From Micavibrio_C sp964577255 (GTDB lineage: Bacteria; Pseudomonadota; Alphaproteobacteria; Micavibrionales; Micavibrionaceae), in the NCBI GenBank assembly GCA_964577255.1, contig CAZNYM010000003.1, positions 19,061 through 83,060 on the forward strand: DNA of 64,000 nt, given 5' to 3'. This document shows, in pieces, positions 52,753 through 61,020 of this stretch. Each line of letters begins with the position of its first letter. Position 1 is the stretch's first letter. Made by a program: the position numbers and the translations under genes. The notes under the pieces were generated by a model. That model was given only the letters and a program-made list of their open reading frames with translations. It was not told where the DNA came from and ran no database searches.

Positions 52753-53145
52753 TTATTCCGGCTTGGGCGTGCCGGGGAAAGGTTTGATCTCGGCGTTGTT
52801 CCTTGGCACCTGCGCGAACAGGGGGTGCTCTATCTGCGCATATGATTTTTTCCCCTCATCGACGGAGGCGATAATTCGTCCTTCCTTGATTCTTTGGCCC
52901 GCATACAAAAATAATGCCAGCGCATGATTGACGATTTCTTCGGGTGTTGCGTCGGGATAGATCTCTTGCAGGGCGCGGAAATTTTGCCGGGCCATGGTAA
53001 TGGTCAGGACATCCCGGCCCGATGCCGATTTGGGTTCGGAAACCCGGGCATAATCTGCGAGCAGCAGGACATTTGAGGGTGTTGCCCCGTCAGCGGGTTT
53101 TTCTTCCGTGGGCCCCTCTGAGAAAGGGCGGTGTTCTTCCGTCAT
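52753..53145 (-). CDS. Unknown small protein
   Basis: Not recognised. A 130-residue product with a disordered N-terminus, then a helical core (LTITMARQNFRALQEIYPDA, EEIVNHALALFLYAGQRI) that looks like a small ribbon-helix-helix or similar domain, and a Pro-rich tail. AGGGA lies upstream of ATG 53145. Precedes the HEAAH protein on the same strand. Function unknown. Confidence 0.55.
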   Translation of the reverse strand: MTEEHRPFSEGPTEEKPADGATPSNVLLLADYARVSEPKSASGRDVLTITMARQNFRALQEIYPDATPEEIVNHALALFLYAGQRIKEGRIIASVDEGKKSYAQIEHPLFAQVPRNNAEIKPFPGTPKPE

Positions 53146-53461
53146 GATATGTGTGTCCCTGTCCGTGATTTTCCCGCTTGTAGCAAATGCCTACAGGGGC
53201 CGTCAAATTTCACCGCCTTCTCAATTGTCACCCCGGACTTGATCCGGGGTTCAGGGGCGTTTGATTTTTTAACCGCGACCCGTCCCACCGGAGCCCGTAG
53301 GGCGTAGGAAGAAGGCGCGAAGTGGTGAAGTTTTTATGGGCATCATTCCCTCTCTCTTCAGGGAGAGGGTTAGGGTGAGGGTGTTTCTTGCGAGAGTCTT
53401 TTATGCCGTTTACGCGTGTAGGCGGAGATCTTCACGTTTAATTGTACGCAGTAACGGCTGG
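53146..53461. repeat. Gene-free 316-bp stretch with dispersed repeats
   Basis: Holds a palindrome CACCCCGGACTTGATCCGGGG (53226-53247) of the same style as those at 7.6 and 34.05 kb, and a CT-rich repeat CCCTCTCTCTTCAGGGAGAG (from 53346) whose near copy lies in reverse at 58.66-58.70 kb. No gene was seen. Confidence 0.6.
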
Positions 53462-53683
53462 CTAAAAAGGCAGCATCCGTCGCAGCACGCGGGGCCACGA
53501 ATTGTCGCGCCGCACGTCGATGGCGGTCAGCGCCGCGCAGGCGGTGTCCGGATCGATCGCGCCCCGCCCGGCCCAGTTCAGGATATCGAGCCGGCCGTAT
53601 TTGCCGACGTAATCCTCGATCTCCCGCTGGCTCTGCGGCGGGGAAAAATTTTGCTGCGCTGTGGGGGTGATGTTTGCGGTCAT
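53462..53683 (-). CDS. Unknown small protein
   Basis: Not recognised. A 73-residue soluble product (MTANITPTAQQNFSPPQSQR at the start, VGKYGRLDILNWAGRGAIDP in the middle) with GGGGGG upstream of ATG 53683. It may be a short wHTH- or helical protein; the sequence is too short to say. Confidence 0.5.
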   Translation of the reverse strand: MTANITPTAQQNFSPPQSQREIEDYVGKYGRLDILNWAGRGAIDPDTACAALTAIDVRRDNSWPRVLRRMLPF

Positions 53684-53914
53684 GTTGTTGCCCCCCTGAG
53701 CAGGAAGATTTACCGCGTATCTTTCCCTCTGTCCTCTTCTTCTAAAGCGTTGCTCAGGGCTCGATCCGGGAGTATGTGCGCAGAGTATGACGCCGGGGAA
53801 AACTTAGTATTCTTGGTGTTCTTGGTGGTTAAAACCTTATCTTTCATGGACCCCGGCCTGACCCTTTGCCAATTCTGTGGAAAAAGCGGGAACAAACGCG
53901 TATAAGCTGGGCCC
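53684..53914. repeat. Short gap upstream of mnmG with repeat-like tract
   Basis: A 231-bp gap. It includes TAGTATTCTTGGTGTTCTTG (from 53808), related to widespread short repeats and to the GTGTTCTTTGTGTTTAATC tract at 58.57 kb. A plus-strand promoter for mnmG is likely here but I cannot fix it. Confidence 0.45.
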
Positions 53915-55804
53915 ATGAACGGTTCATTCGACGTCATTGTGATCGGGGGCGGGCATGCGGGCTGCGAAGCGGCGGCGGCCGCCGCGCGCCTGGGTGCGCG
54001 CACCGCGCTGATGACCCATCGCCTCGACACCATCGGGGCCATGTCCTGCAATCCCGCCATCGGCGGCCTCGGCAAGGGGCATCTGGTGCGCGAAATCGAC
54101 GCGCTGGACGGTGTCATGGGCCGGGTGATCGACCAGGCCGGGATCCAGTTCCGCATGCTCAACGCCTCCAAGGGGCCTGCCGTGCGCGGCCCCCGGGCGC
54201 AGGCCGATCGCCGCCTGTACAAGCAGGCCATGCAGGCTTTGCTGCGCGATTACTCCGGCCTGACCCTGATCGAGGAAGCGGCGGATGACCTGATCCTCGA
54301 CGGTGCGGGCGCGATCAGGGGCATTAAAACACTGAAAAACAATGAATATTCCTGCGGCGCTGTGGTGCTGACCACCGGCACGTTTCTGCGCGGAGTCATA
54401 CACAGGGGTACGGAACGTACACCCGCCGGGCGTGTCGGCGAGGCGCCGACTATCGGCCTGGCCGAGACGCTTTCGCGGCTTGGGTTTCCGCTCGGACGGC
54501 TTAAGACCGGCACGCCCGCGCGCCTCGACGGGCGCAGCATAAACTGGGCGGTGACCGAGGAGCAGAAGGGCGACGATCCGCCCGTGCCTTTCTCATTCCT
54601 GACCGATAAAATTACGGTGCCGCAGATACCCTGCCATATTACATATACCACGCAGCAAACCCATGATATAATTAGGGAAAATCTGCATCAAGCCCCCGTC
54701 TATGCCGGGACGATCAAGGGCACCGGGCCGCGCTACTGTCCCTCGATCGAGGATAAAGTTGTGCGCTTCGCCGCCAAGGACCGGCATCAGGTCTTTCTCG
54801 AGCCCGAGGGGCTGGACGACGACACCGTCTATCCCAACGGCATCTCCAACGCCCTGCCCGTCGCGGTGCAGGAGGCGTTTCTGCGCACCATCCCCGGCCT
54901 TGAGAATGTCGTGGTGCGCGAGTGGGCTTATGCTATCGAATATGATTACTGCGATCCCCGCGACCTGACCGTTACGCTCGAGAGCCGGCGCCTGCCGGGC
55001 CTGTTTCTGGCCGGGCAGATCAACGGCACCACCGGCTACGAGGAAGCGGCGGCGCAGGGCCTGATGGCCGGGGTCAATGCGGCGTTGCGGGCGGCGGGCG
55101 GCGGCCGGACCTTCGTCCTCGACCGTGCGGATGCATACATTGGTGTGCTGATCGACGACCTGATCTCCCGGGGGGCGCCCGAGCCCTACCGCATGTTCAC
55201 CAGCCGGGCGGAATACCGCCTGCACCTCCGCGCCGACAACGCCGACCAGCGCCTGACCGGCCTGGGACTCGCGGCCGGGGTCGTGGGTGTTTCACGTGGA
55301 ACAATCTGGGCGGAGAAAAAAGCCGCCCTGGCGGCGGCACAGGATCTGGCGCGCGGACTGCGCAAAACCCCGAACGAGCTGAACAGGCTGGGTGTGCCCA
55401 TCAACCAGGACGGCCAGGCCCGCAGCGCATTCGACCTGATCGGCTATCCGCAGGCCGGCTGGGAGGCCGCTCTTCGGGTCTGGCCGGAGCTGGCCGCCTT
55501 GCCCCCGGCGATTGCCGAGCAGGTGCGGATCGACGCCCTTTACGCCGGCTATATCGAGCGCCAGGAGCAGGATATTCACGCCTTCCGCCGCGACGAGGCG
55601 CTGGCCCTGCCGGCCGACCTGGATTACGCCGCCGTGGGCAGCCTTTCGACCGAGATCCGCACCAAGCTCGCCGCCGCCCGCCCCGCCACGCTGGGTGCGG
55701 CGGCCCGTATCCCGGGCGTGACCCCGGCGGCGGTCGTAAGCCTGCTGCGCTTTGTTAAGCGCGGCCAGAAACCCCGGGACCTGCCCGCACATGATGCCGC
55801 CTGA
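53915..55804 (+). CDS. mnmG: tRNA uridine-5-carboxymethylaminomethyl(34) synthesis enzyme MnmG
   Basis: The FAD enzyme that partners MnmE in wobble-uridine modification. The 629-residue product begins with the dinucleotide-binding GGGHAGCEAA, and has TMSCNPAIGGLGKGHLVREI-type AMSCNPAIGGLGKG, the CHITYTTQQTHDII segment with its conserved Cys, and a C-terminal MnmE-binding domain. It holds a near-perfect parS site at 55288. rsmG overlaps its end by 14 bp. Confidence 0.97.
   Translation: MNGSFDVIVIGGGHAGCEAAAAAARLGARTALMTHRLDTIGAMSCNPAIGGLGKGHLVREIDALDGVMGRVIDQAGIQFRMLNASKGPAVRGPRAQADRRLYKQAMQALLRDYSGLTLIEEAADDLILDGAGAIRGIKTLKNNEYSCGAVVLTTGTFLRGVIHRGTERTPAGRVGEAPTIGLAETLSRLGFPLGRLKTGTPARLDGRSINWAVTEEQKGDDPPVPFSFLTDKITVPQIPCHITYTTQQTHDIIRENLHQAPVYAGTIKGTGPRYCPSIEDKVVRFAAKDRHQVFLEPEGLDDDTVYPNGISNALPVAVQEAFLRTIPGLENVVVREWAYAIEYDYCDPRDLTVTLESRRLPGLFLAGQINGTTGYEEAAAQGLMAGVNAALRAAGGGRTFVLDRADAYIGVLIDDLISRGAPEPYRMFTSRAEYRLHLRADNADQRLTGLGLAAGVVGVSRGTIWAEKKAALAAAQDLARGLRKTPNELNRLGVPINQDGQARSAFDLIGYPQAGWEAALRVWPELAALPPAIAEQVRIDALYAGYIERQEQDIHAFRRDEALALPADLDYAAVGSLSTEIRTKLAAARPATLGAAARIPGVTPAAVVSLLRFVKRGQKPRDLPAHDAA
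55288..55303. other. parS site 1, inside mnmG
   Basis: TGTTTCACGTGGAACA, differing at one base from the bacterial parS consensus TGTTTCACGTGAAACA. It lies about 1.2 kb before parA, as expected for a chromosomal ParB loading site. Confidence 0.85.
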
Positions 55805-56387
55805 GCAAGCCCGGCTGGAGCAGTATCTGGCCCTCCTCCACAAATGGCAGAAGGCGATCAATCTCGTCAGCCCGGCCACCCTCCCCGAGGCGTGGGAGCG
55901 GCATATCCTCGATTCTGCCCAACTGGCCGCCCTGATCCCCGCAGGGGCACGGACGCTTTTTGACCTGGGCAGCGGCGCGGGGTTTCCCGGGATGGTGCTG
56001 GCGGTCCTGCGCCCGGAACTGGCCGTCCATCTGATCGAATCCGACCAGCGCAAATGCGCCTTCCTCCAGACTGTTTCACGTGAAACAGGCACGCCCGTCA
56101 CTGTCCACAACAGCCGGATCGAGGCGCTGGCCGCACCGTCTGCCGTGCCCGACGTGGTGACTGCCCGGGCACTCGCCCCCCTGCCCGCGCTGCTCGCTTA
56201 CGCCGCGCCCTGGGCGGCTTTGAACCCGGACCTGACCCTCTTGTTCCTCAAGGGCGGGCAGGCCGAGGTCGAGGTGACAGAGGCGCAGGAGGGCTACGAT
56301 TTCAGCCTGGAAAGCTTCCCCAGCGCCACCGGCGCCGATGGCCGGATCCTGCGCCTGACGGGCTTGACCGCCCGGGCCTGTGCATAA
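55791..56387 (+). CDS. rsmG: 16S rRNA (guanine527-N7)-methyltransferase
   Basis: Methylates G527 of 16S rRNA using S-adenosylmethionine. The 198-residue product has LHKWQKAINLVSPA, then HILDSAQLAAL and the AdoMet loop DLGSGAGFPGMVLAV. Start ATG 55791 overlaps the mnmG stop by 14 bp. It contains a perfect parS site at 56072. Confidence 0.95.
   Translation: MMPPEQARLEQYLALLHKWQKAINLVSPATLPEAWERHILDSAQLAALIPAGARTLFDLGSGAGFPGMVLAVLRPELAVHLIESDQRKCAFLQTVSRETGTPVTVHNSRIEALAAPSAVPDVVTARALAPLPALLAYAAPWAALNPDLTLLFLKGGQAEVEVTEAQEGYDFSLESFPSATGADGRILRLTGLTARACA
56072..56087. other. parS site 2, perfect, inside rsmG
   Basis: TGTTTCACGTGAAACA, an exact 16-bp palindromic match to the bacterial chromosomal parS consensus. 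It lies 363 bp upstream of the parA start. Confidence 0.95.
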
Positions 56388-56449
56388 GTTTTGACGCATC
56401 ACGACTCATTTTCTTGACCGGATGCCCTGCTCTCCCCTAAAGCTGGGGC

Positions 56450-57280
56450 ATGGACGCCAGCACCCCCAAGATCCCCCGCATTCTTGCCGTCTGCAACCAG
56501 AAAGGCGGCGTGGGCAAAACCACGACCTCGGTCAACCTGGCGACGGCGCTGTGCGCGGTGGGGAAATCGGTATTGCTGCTGGACCTGGACCCGCAGGGCA
56601 ACGCCTCGACCGGATTAGGCATAAAACGGTCAACCATCCAGAAAAGCATCTACGACATTTTGTTTCACGAGGCGACGGTCGCTGAAACAATTATGACAAC
56701 TAAAGTGCCGCGCCTGTCGATTATCCCCTCGACGATCCACCTTTCGGGCGCGGAAATCGAGCTGGTAACCGCGGAAAACCGCGAATTCAGGCTCAAGGAC
56801 ACGCTGCGCACCCCCCTGCCCCACGACTACGTGATCATCGACTGCCCGCCTTCGCTTAACCTGCTGACGCTGAACGCGCTGATTGCTGCAGACTCGATCG
56901 TCGTGCCGCTGCAGTGCGAGTTTTACGCCCTCGAGGGCCTCAGCCACCTGGTCAAGACGATCGAGCGCGTGCGCAAATCCTACAATCCTGCGCTCGAGAT
57001 CCACGGCGTGGTGCTGACGATGTACGACAAGCGCAACAAACTCTCGACCCAGGTCGAGGAGGATGTGCGCGGCTTCCTGGGCGACAAGGTCTATAAAACC
57101 GTGATTCCGCGCAACGTGCGCGTGTCGGAGGCCCCTTCCTTCGGTCTGCCGGCGATCGTCTATGACATGCGCAGCCCCGGCGCCCAGGCCTATATCCGCC
57201 TGGCCGGCGAAATCCTCAAGCGCGAGCGCAGCATTCTGGGCGCCGCGCAGGAACCCCCGCCCCTTTCGGCAGCGGGCTGA
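56450..57280 (+). CDS. parA: Chromosome partitioning protein ParA
   Basis: A deviant Walker-type ATPase that moves ParB-parS complexes over the nucleoid. The 276-residue product has CNQKGGVGKTTTSVNLA, the LLLDLDPQGNASTGLG segment and the DYVIIDCPPSL motif. It lies 62 bp after rsmG and 33 bp before parB. The start ATG 56450 lacks a clear leader ribosome site but fits the family. Confidence 0.95.
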   Translation: MDASTPKIPRILAVCNQKGGVGKTTTSVNLATALCAVGKSVLLLDLDPQGNASTGLGIKRSTIQKSIYDILFHEATVAETIMTTKVPRLSIIPSTIHLSGAEIELVTAENREFRLKDTLRTPLPHDYVIIDCPPSLNLLTLNALIAADSIVVPLQCEFYALEGLSHLVKTIERVRKSYNPALEIHGVVLTMYDKRNKLSTQVEEDVRGFLGDKVYKTVIPRNVRVSEAPSFGLPAIVYDMRSPGAQAYIRLAGEILKRERSILGAAQEPPPLSAAG

Positions 57281-57313
57281 GTTTAAGTTTTTGCAGCAAA
57301 GGACCAGCTTCCC

Positions 57314-58303
57314 ATGACCGCCACCGACGATGTAAAAACCCCCGCCGCCGCCAAAAAGACACGCGGTCTGGGCCGCGGCCTCAACGCCCTGTTCGAGGAC
57401 GAGGAAGCGCCGCCCGCGCCGGTCAGCGCCGCTGCCGGCAGCGCGCCGCAAAATACAGCCGTCGGCGAGCCGGCCGCGCCCGGCCCGCGCCGCACGCTGG
57501 GGATCACGCAGCTTGAGCCCGGCCCGTTCCAGCCGCGCCAGTACATGGATGAAGCGGCGCTGAACGAGCTGGCGCAGTCGATCAACATGCACGGCATGCT
57601 GCAGCCCATCCTGGTGCGGCCCAAGCCGGGCGCCAGGGACAAATGGGAGATCGTGGCCGGCGAGCGCCGCTGGCGCGCGGCGCAGCGGGCCAGCCTGCAC
57701 GAGGTGCCAGTCGTCATCAGGGAGATCGACGACGAAAGCGCGCTTGAGATCGGCCTGATCGAGAACATGCAGCGCGCCGACCTCAATCCGCTTGAGGAGG
57801 CGCAGGGCTTCAAGCGCCTGATGGACGATTTCGGCCACACCCAGGAAAAACTGGCGGCCGTGATCGGCAAGAGCCGCAGCCACATTGCCAACATGGTGCG
57901 TCTGCTGCACCTGCCGGTCGGCGTACAGATGATGATTCACGAGGGCAAGCTGAGCGCCGGCCACGCCCGGGCGCTGGTGAACGTGGCTGACCCGGAACTG
58001 ATGGCGGAGAAGATCGTCAAGGAAGCCCTGAGCGTCCGCGAGGCGGAAAAAATTGCTGCAAAGGCGGCCAGCGCCAAGGGTGCAGCAAAAAAGGGCCGGG
58101 CAGGGGGATTCATCAAGGATGCCAATGTGCTGGCACTGGAGAAGGATGTTGGCGACCGCCTGGGCATGAAGGTCAGCGTGACCATGCGCGGGGACGGGCA
58201 GGGGGGCCGTGCCGGCAGCGTCAAGGTCGATTTCCGCGACCTCGACCAGCTAGACGAGATCATCGTGCGGCTGTCGACTTTGCCGATCGATACGCGGATT
58301 TAA
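57314..58303 (+). CDS. parB: Chromosome partitioning protein ParB
   Basis: A CTPase that loads at parS and slides to form the partition complex. The 329-residue product has a LGRGLNALF ParA-contact motif near residue 19, the nucleotide-binding core with GERRWRAAQRA and IENMQRADLNPLEEAQGF, a helix-turn-helix (TQEKLAAVIGKSRSHIANMV) and a C-terminal dimer domain. Its parS sites lie 1.2-2.0 kb upstream in rsmG and mnmG. Confidence 0.96.
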   Translation: MTATDDVKTPAAAKKTRGLGRGLNALFEDEEAPPAPVSAAAGSAPQNTAVGEPAAPGPRRTLGITQLEPGPFQPRQYMDEAALNELAQSINMHGMLQPILVRPKPGARDKWEIVAGERRWRAAQRASLHEVPVVIREIDDESALEIGLIENMQRADLNPLEEAQGFKRLMDDFGHTQEKLAAVIGKSRSHIANMVRLLHLPVGVQMMIHEGKLSAGHARALVNVADPELMAEKIVKEALSVREAEKIAAKAASAKGAAKKGRAGGFIKDANVLALEKDVGDRLGMKVSVTMRGDGQGGRAGSVKVDFRDLDQLDEIIVRLSTLPIDTRI

Positions 58304-58783
58304 GGGCAGGCTATGCCGCTCAGATATATCTGGAGGCAAAACGCAGCAAAAATGCCGGGGAAATGCCGGAATTCGTGCTTTCCGAAGATATCACCGTCGC
58401 TCAGCTCATGAGCCGTTCGCTCCCGCAGCCGTTGCGGGCGCTCGCGCGGCGTCTTTGCTGCGACCTCAGGCGCGCTTTTTCCTAAAATTCAGCTGGTCGT
58501 GCTTGCGCAAAAGAATTAAACACAGCGCGCACAAAGAACACGACGGTATCGCGTATCATCCTTTGTGATCGCTGTGTTCTTTGTGTTTAATCTTTGAAAC
58601 GCAGAGAACACAGAGTTTTTCCCCATGGCTCCTGGATCTTGGCTTTTGCCGGGGTGGCAGCAAGAAACACCCTCACCCTGACCCTCTCCCTTTAGGGAGA
58701 GGGGAAAAGGAACCGAGACGCTTCACGCCCTTGCGTCTTTGCGATTCAGAGGCGGCACGAAGATTCGAGGAAAGGAGACCTGT
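58304..58783. repeat. Gene-free 480-bp stretch with dispersed repeats
   Basis: Holds CACAAAGAACACGACGGT and GTGTTCTTTGTGTTTAATC with AACGCAGAGAACACAGAG (58.53-58.61 kb), and CACCCTCACCCTGACCCTCT (from 58668), the near inverse of the repeat at 53.35 kb. I saw no gene. A CTCGCGCGGCG-rich stretch at 58430-58450 has no clear role. Confidence 0.6.
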
Positions 58784-59734
58784 TTAAGCCATGCGCGGGG
58801 AAGAGGCGGGGGTCAGGCGGCCGTCGACGAAGCCGCCGCGCTTGCCGTCGCGCAGCCGTTCGCCCTGGACGGCGTGGATGCCGAAATTATGCTGCAGGCG
58901 GCGGGCTTCGCCGGCGTTGCGAACCCACTCGGTGATGATATGGGCCTCAGGGGCCATGCTGCGCAGTTGCTGCACAAAAGATCCGAGATCAGCTTTACCG
59001 GCCAGGCCGTCGCGCACGGTTTTGCCGTCGATTTTGATGTAGTCGGCGATCAGGGCCAGGTTGCGCTGGCGGGCTTCATCGTGCGGCTGGTGGGAGGCAT
59101 CGTCGATGGCGAAGCGGTAACCCTTGGCCTTGAGGCCGAGCAGGGTTTCGACCGCCAGATCGTCGGCGATCGCGTCCTCGGTGATTTCCAGCGTCAGGTC
59201 GGCGGGCGTGAAATGATCCGCGAAATGGCGGGTACGCAGTTCGTCTATGCTGCGCCAGAAGGCGGCGTCGCCGGCATTGCGGGCCGAAACATTGACGGAA
59301 ACCGGTGCGATGCCGTCCTGGATGGCCCAGACCAGCGCCGCCATGACGAGGGCCCGGTCAAAAGATTTGTGCAGACCCAGGGCGTTGACGGGCGCGATGG
59401 CGTCGCCCGGGCTGATGGCCCGGCCCCGCAGGTCGCGGGCGCGCAGCAGCAATTCGCTGGGGTAGGGGGTGGCGCCGGTTTCGCCGTGCAGGGCGTACCA
59501 GCGTTCGGCCTCGAATCCGAATCGTCCGGCCTCGAGGGCGTCCATGAGCTGGAGAGCTTTTTCGATATTATCAACAGGGGAGGAGGCCGTCTCCTGGGCC
59601 GCGCGCAGGCCTTCCTTGACCTCGAGAATCAAGCCGTAGAAGGCTGTATGCAGCGTACTCGCATCGTTCAAGTTTTTGTATTCCTTATATTTTTTGATCG
59701 TCACCGGCGATGGTGGCGAATCCCTGTACTTCAA
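58784..59734 (-). CDS. EAL-domain cyclic-di-GMP phosphodiesterase-like protein
   Basis: An EAL protein of up to 316 residues. The motifs expected for catalysis can be traced: SELLLR (the E of EAL), PVSVNVSARN, LTLEITED, FAIDDAS, YIKIDG, ITEWV and VQG. The DDFG is altered to DDAS, but the acidic residues, Lys and Gln are kept. It lacks a GGDEF domain. The start is uncertain: TTG 59734, GTG 59704 or TTG 59671 (with AAGGA upstream) all fit. Role: c-di-GMP degradation, inferred. Confidence 0.8.
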   Translation of the reverse strand: MKYRDSPPSPVTIKKYKEYKNLNDASTLHTAFYGLILEVKEGLRAAQETASSPVDNIEKALQLMDALEAGRFGFEAERWYALHGETGATPYPSELLLRARDLRGRAISPGDAIAPVNALGLHKSFDRALVMAALVWAIQDGIAPVSVNVSARNAGDAAFWRSIDELRTRHFADHFTPADLTLEITEDAIADDLAVETLLGLKAKGYRFAIDDASHQPHDEARQRNLALIADYIKIDGKTVRDGLAGKADLGSFVQQLRSMAPEAHIITEWVRNAGEARRLQHNFGIHAVQGERLRDGKRGGFVDGRLTPASSPRMA

Positions 59735-59849
59735 GCCTAGCCGTTGCAGCGGGCTGAGGCAATCTTTTGCTGCGAGGTGACATAAAAATATTAACGGCCT
59801 GATCCTGGATTCCCACCCTTTTCCGGAAAAAATCTGCTATAATTTAACT

Positions 59850-60461
59850 ATGAATAATGCGTCATTAAGAACTGCGAAAACCAGCAGTCGGACGCAGCCG
59901 GGAACAGGGAGTACCGGCAGACGGATTTATGCTGCGGCGTATGCTGCACTCTGCCTTCTCACCCTTTCCGCGTGCAGCGTCACGCCCGAACGGCTGTTCA
60001 GCGCCCCGGCCCCGCCGGATGACTGGCGCAGCAAGGATTTCGTGGCGGAAGACCCGCTGCGCCCGCTGCAGCAGGCCAACCCGGTTACCGAGCGGGAAAT
60101 CCGCGATGCGCAGCAAAAGGCGGTCCTGAACGCCGTGCCGCAGGGCTGCAGCATCCGCGACCGCTTCGACAACAGCGCGCTGGTGGCCTGGCGCTTCAAC
60201 GACAACCGCAGCCGGGTGGGGCTCAAGCTGAAGATGGACGGGCCCAGCCTGTCCGACCCCGGCAATTTCGAATTCAAGGCGGTCACGATCCGCTTCACTC
60301 ACCAGCTGCAAAAAACCCCGCACAAAAAAGAGCGCTGCCTTTATGCGGCGCCCCTGCAGGGCGTGGTGGGCTCGCTCTATAACGAGCTTTACGTCCGCGA
60401 GGACAATACCGTGTGGCAGGAGCTGCGCGCCCGCGACCTCGATTTCTGGAACCGGCGCTAA
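59850..60461 (+). CDS. Unknown lipoprotein upstream of lptE
   Basis: A 203-residue product with a basic N-terminus, a hydrophobic segment (about 27-40) and lipobox LSAC (Cys at about 42). The mature part has no known domain. TATAAT lies 12 bp upstream of ATG 59850, which suggests a very short leader. It precedes lptE by 58 bp and may share its transcript. Function unknown. Confidence 0.6.
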   Translation: MNNASLRTAKTSSRTQPGTGSTGRRIYAAAYAALCLLTLSACSVTPERLFSAPAPPDDWRSKDFVAEDPLRPLQQANPVTEREIRDAQQKAVLNAVPQGCSIRDRFDNSALVAWRFNDNRSRVGLKLKMDGPSLSDPGNFEFKAVTIRFTHQLQKTPHKKERCLYAAPLQGVVGSLYNELYVREDNTVWQELRARDLDFWNRR

Positions 60462-60519
60462 TTTTCCCCTTCGCAACTCTCCGCTTTCAGTGTCGTGCCC
60501 GGGACGATATAAAGAAGGC

Positions 60520-61020
60520 ATGAAAAATTTCCTGCTCATGCTTGCGCTCACGGCCCTGGCCGGCTGCGGTTTCACGCCCCTTTACGCCACCAATGAAGCG
60601 GGCGCCGGGCCGCGCGACACGCTCGACCGGGTGGAGATCGGCATCATCCCCGACAGCGACGGCCAGATCCTGCGCAATCTCCTGATCGACCGTTTCTACA
60701 GCGGCGGCTGGCCGGACGATCCGTCTTATATATTGAGCTTCACGCCGCTTGAGGAAAGCATCCGCGATCTCGATATCACCAAAAGCTCGGACGCCACGCG
60801 CGCGCAGCTGACCCTGGTTACGGAGATGAGCCTGCGCGAGAAGGGCGGGGCGGTGGTGCTGAAACGCAAGCTCAACGCCCTGACCAGCTACAACATCCTG
60901 CAGAGCCAGTTCACCACCCGCGTGGCGGAGGACGCGGCGCGGCGCAACGCGCTGACCGACCTCGCCCGTCAGACCGAGAACGAGCTGCTGCTTTATTTCA
61001 ACCGGCGGGCGGCGCCGTGA
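60520..61020 (+). CDS. lptE: LPS-assembly lipoprotein LptE
   Basis: LptE plugs the LptD barrel that places lipopolysaccharide in the outer membrane. The 166-residue product has signal peptide and lipobox LAGCGF with TPLYA, the alphaproteobacterial LptE mark, then a beta-rich domain. AAGAAGG precedes ATG 60520. Its stop overlaps the holA GTG start by 4 bp. Confidence 0.88.
   Translation: MKNFLLMLALTALAGCGFTPLYATNEAGAGPRDTLDRVEIGIIPDSDGQILRNLLIDRFYSGGWPDDPSYILSFTPLEESIRDLDITKSSDATRAQLTLVTEMSLREKGGAVVLKRKLNALTSYNILQSQFTTRVAEDAARRNALTDLARQTENELLLYFNRRAAP

Noticed and set aside
56379..56387. DnaA-box match TGTGCATAA at the end of rsmG
   Set aside because: A single site inside the rsmG stop region without AT-rich or repeated boxes is not enough for an origin; it may be chance or a DnaA titration site.
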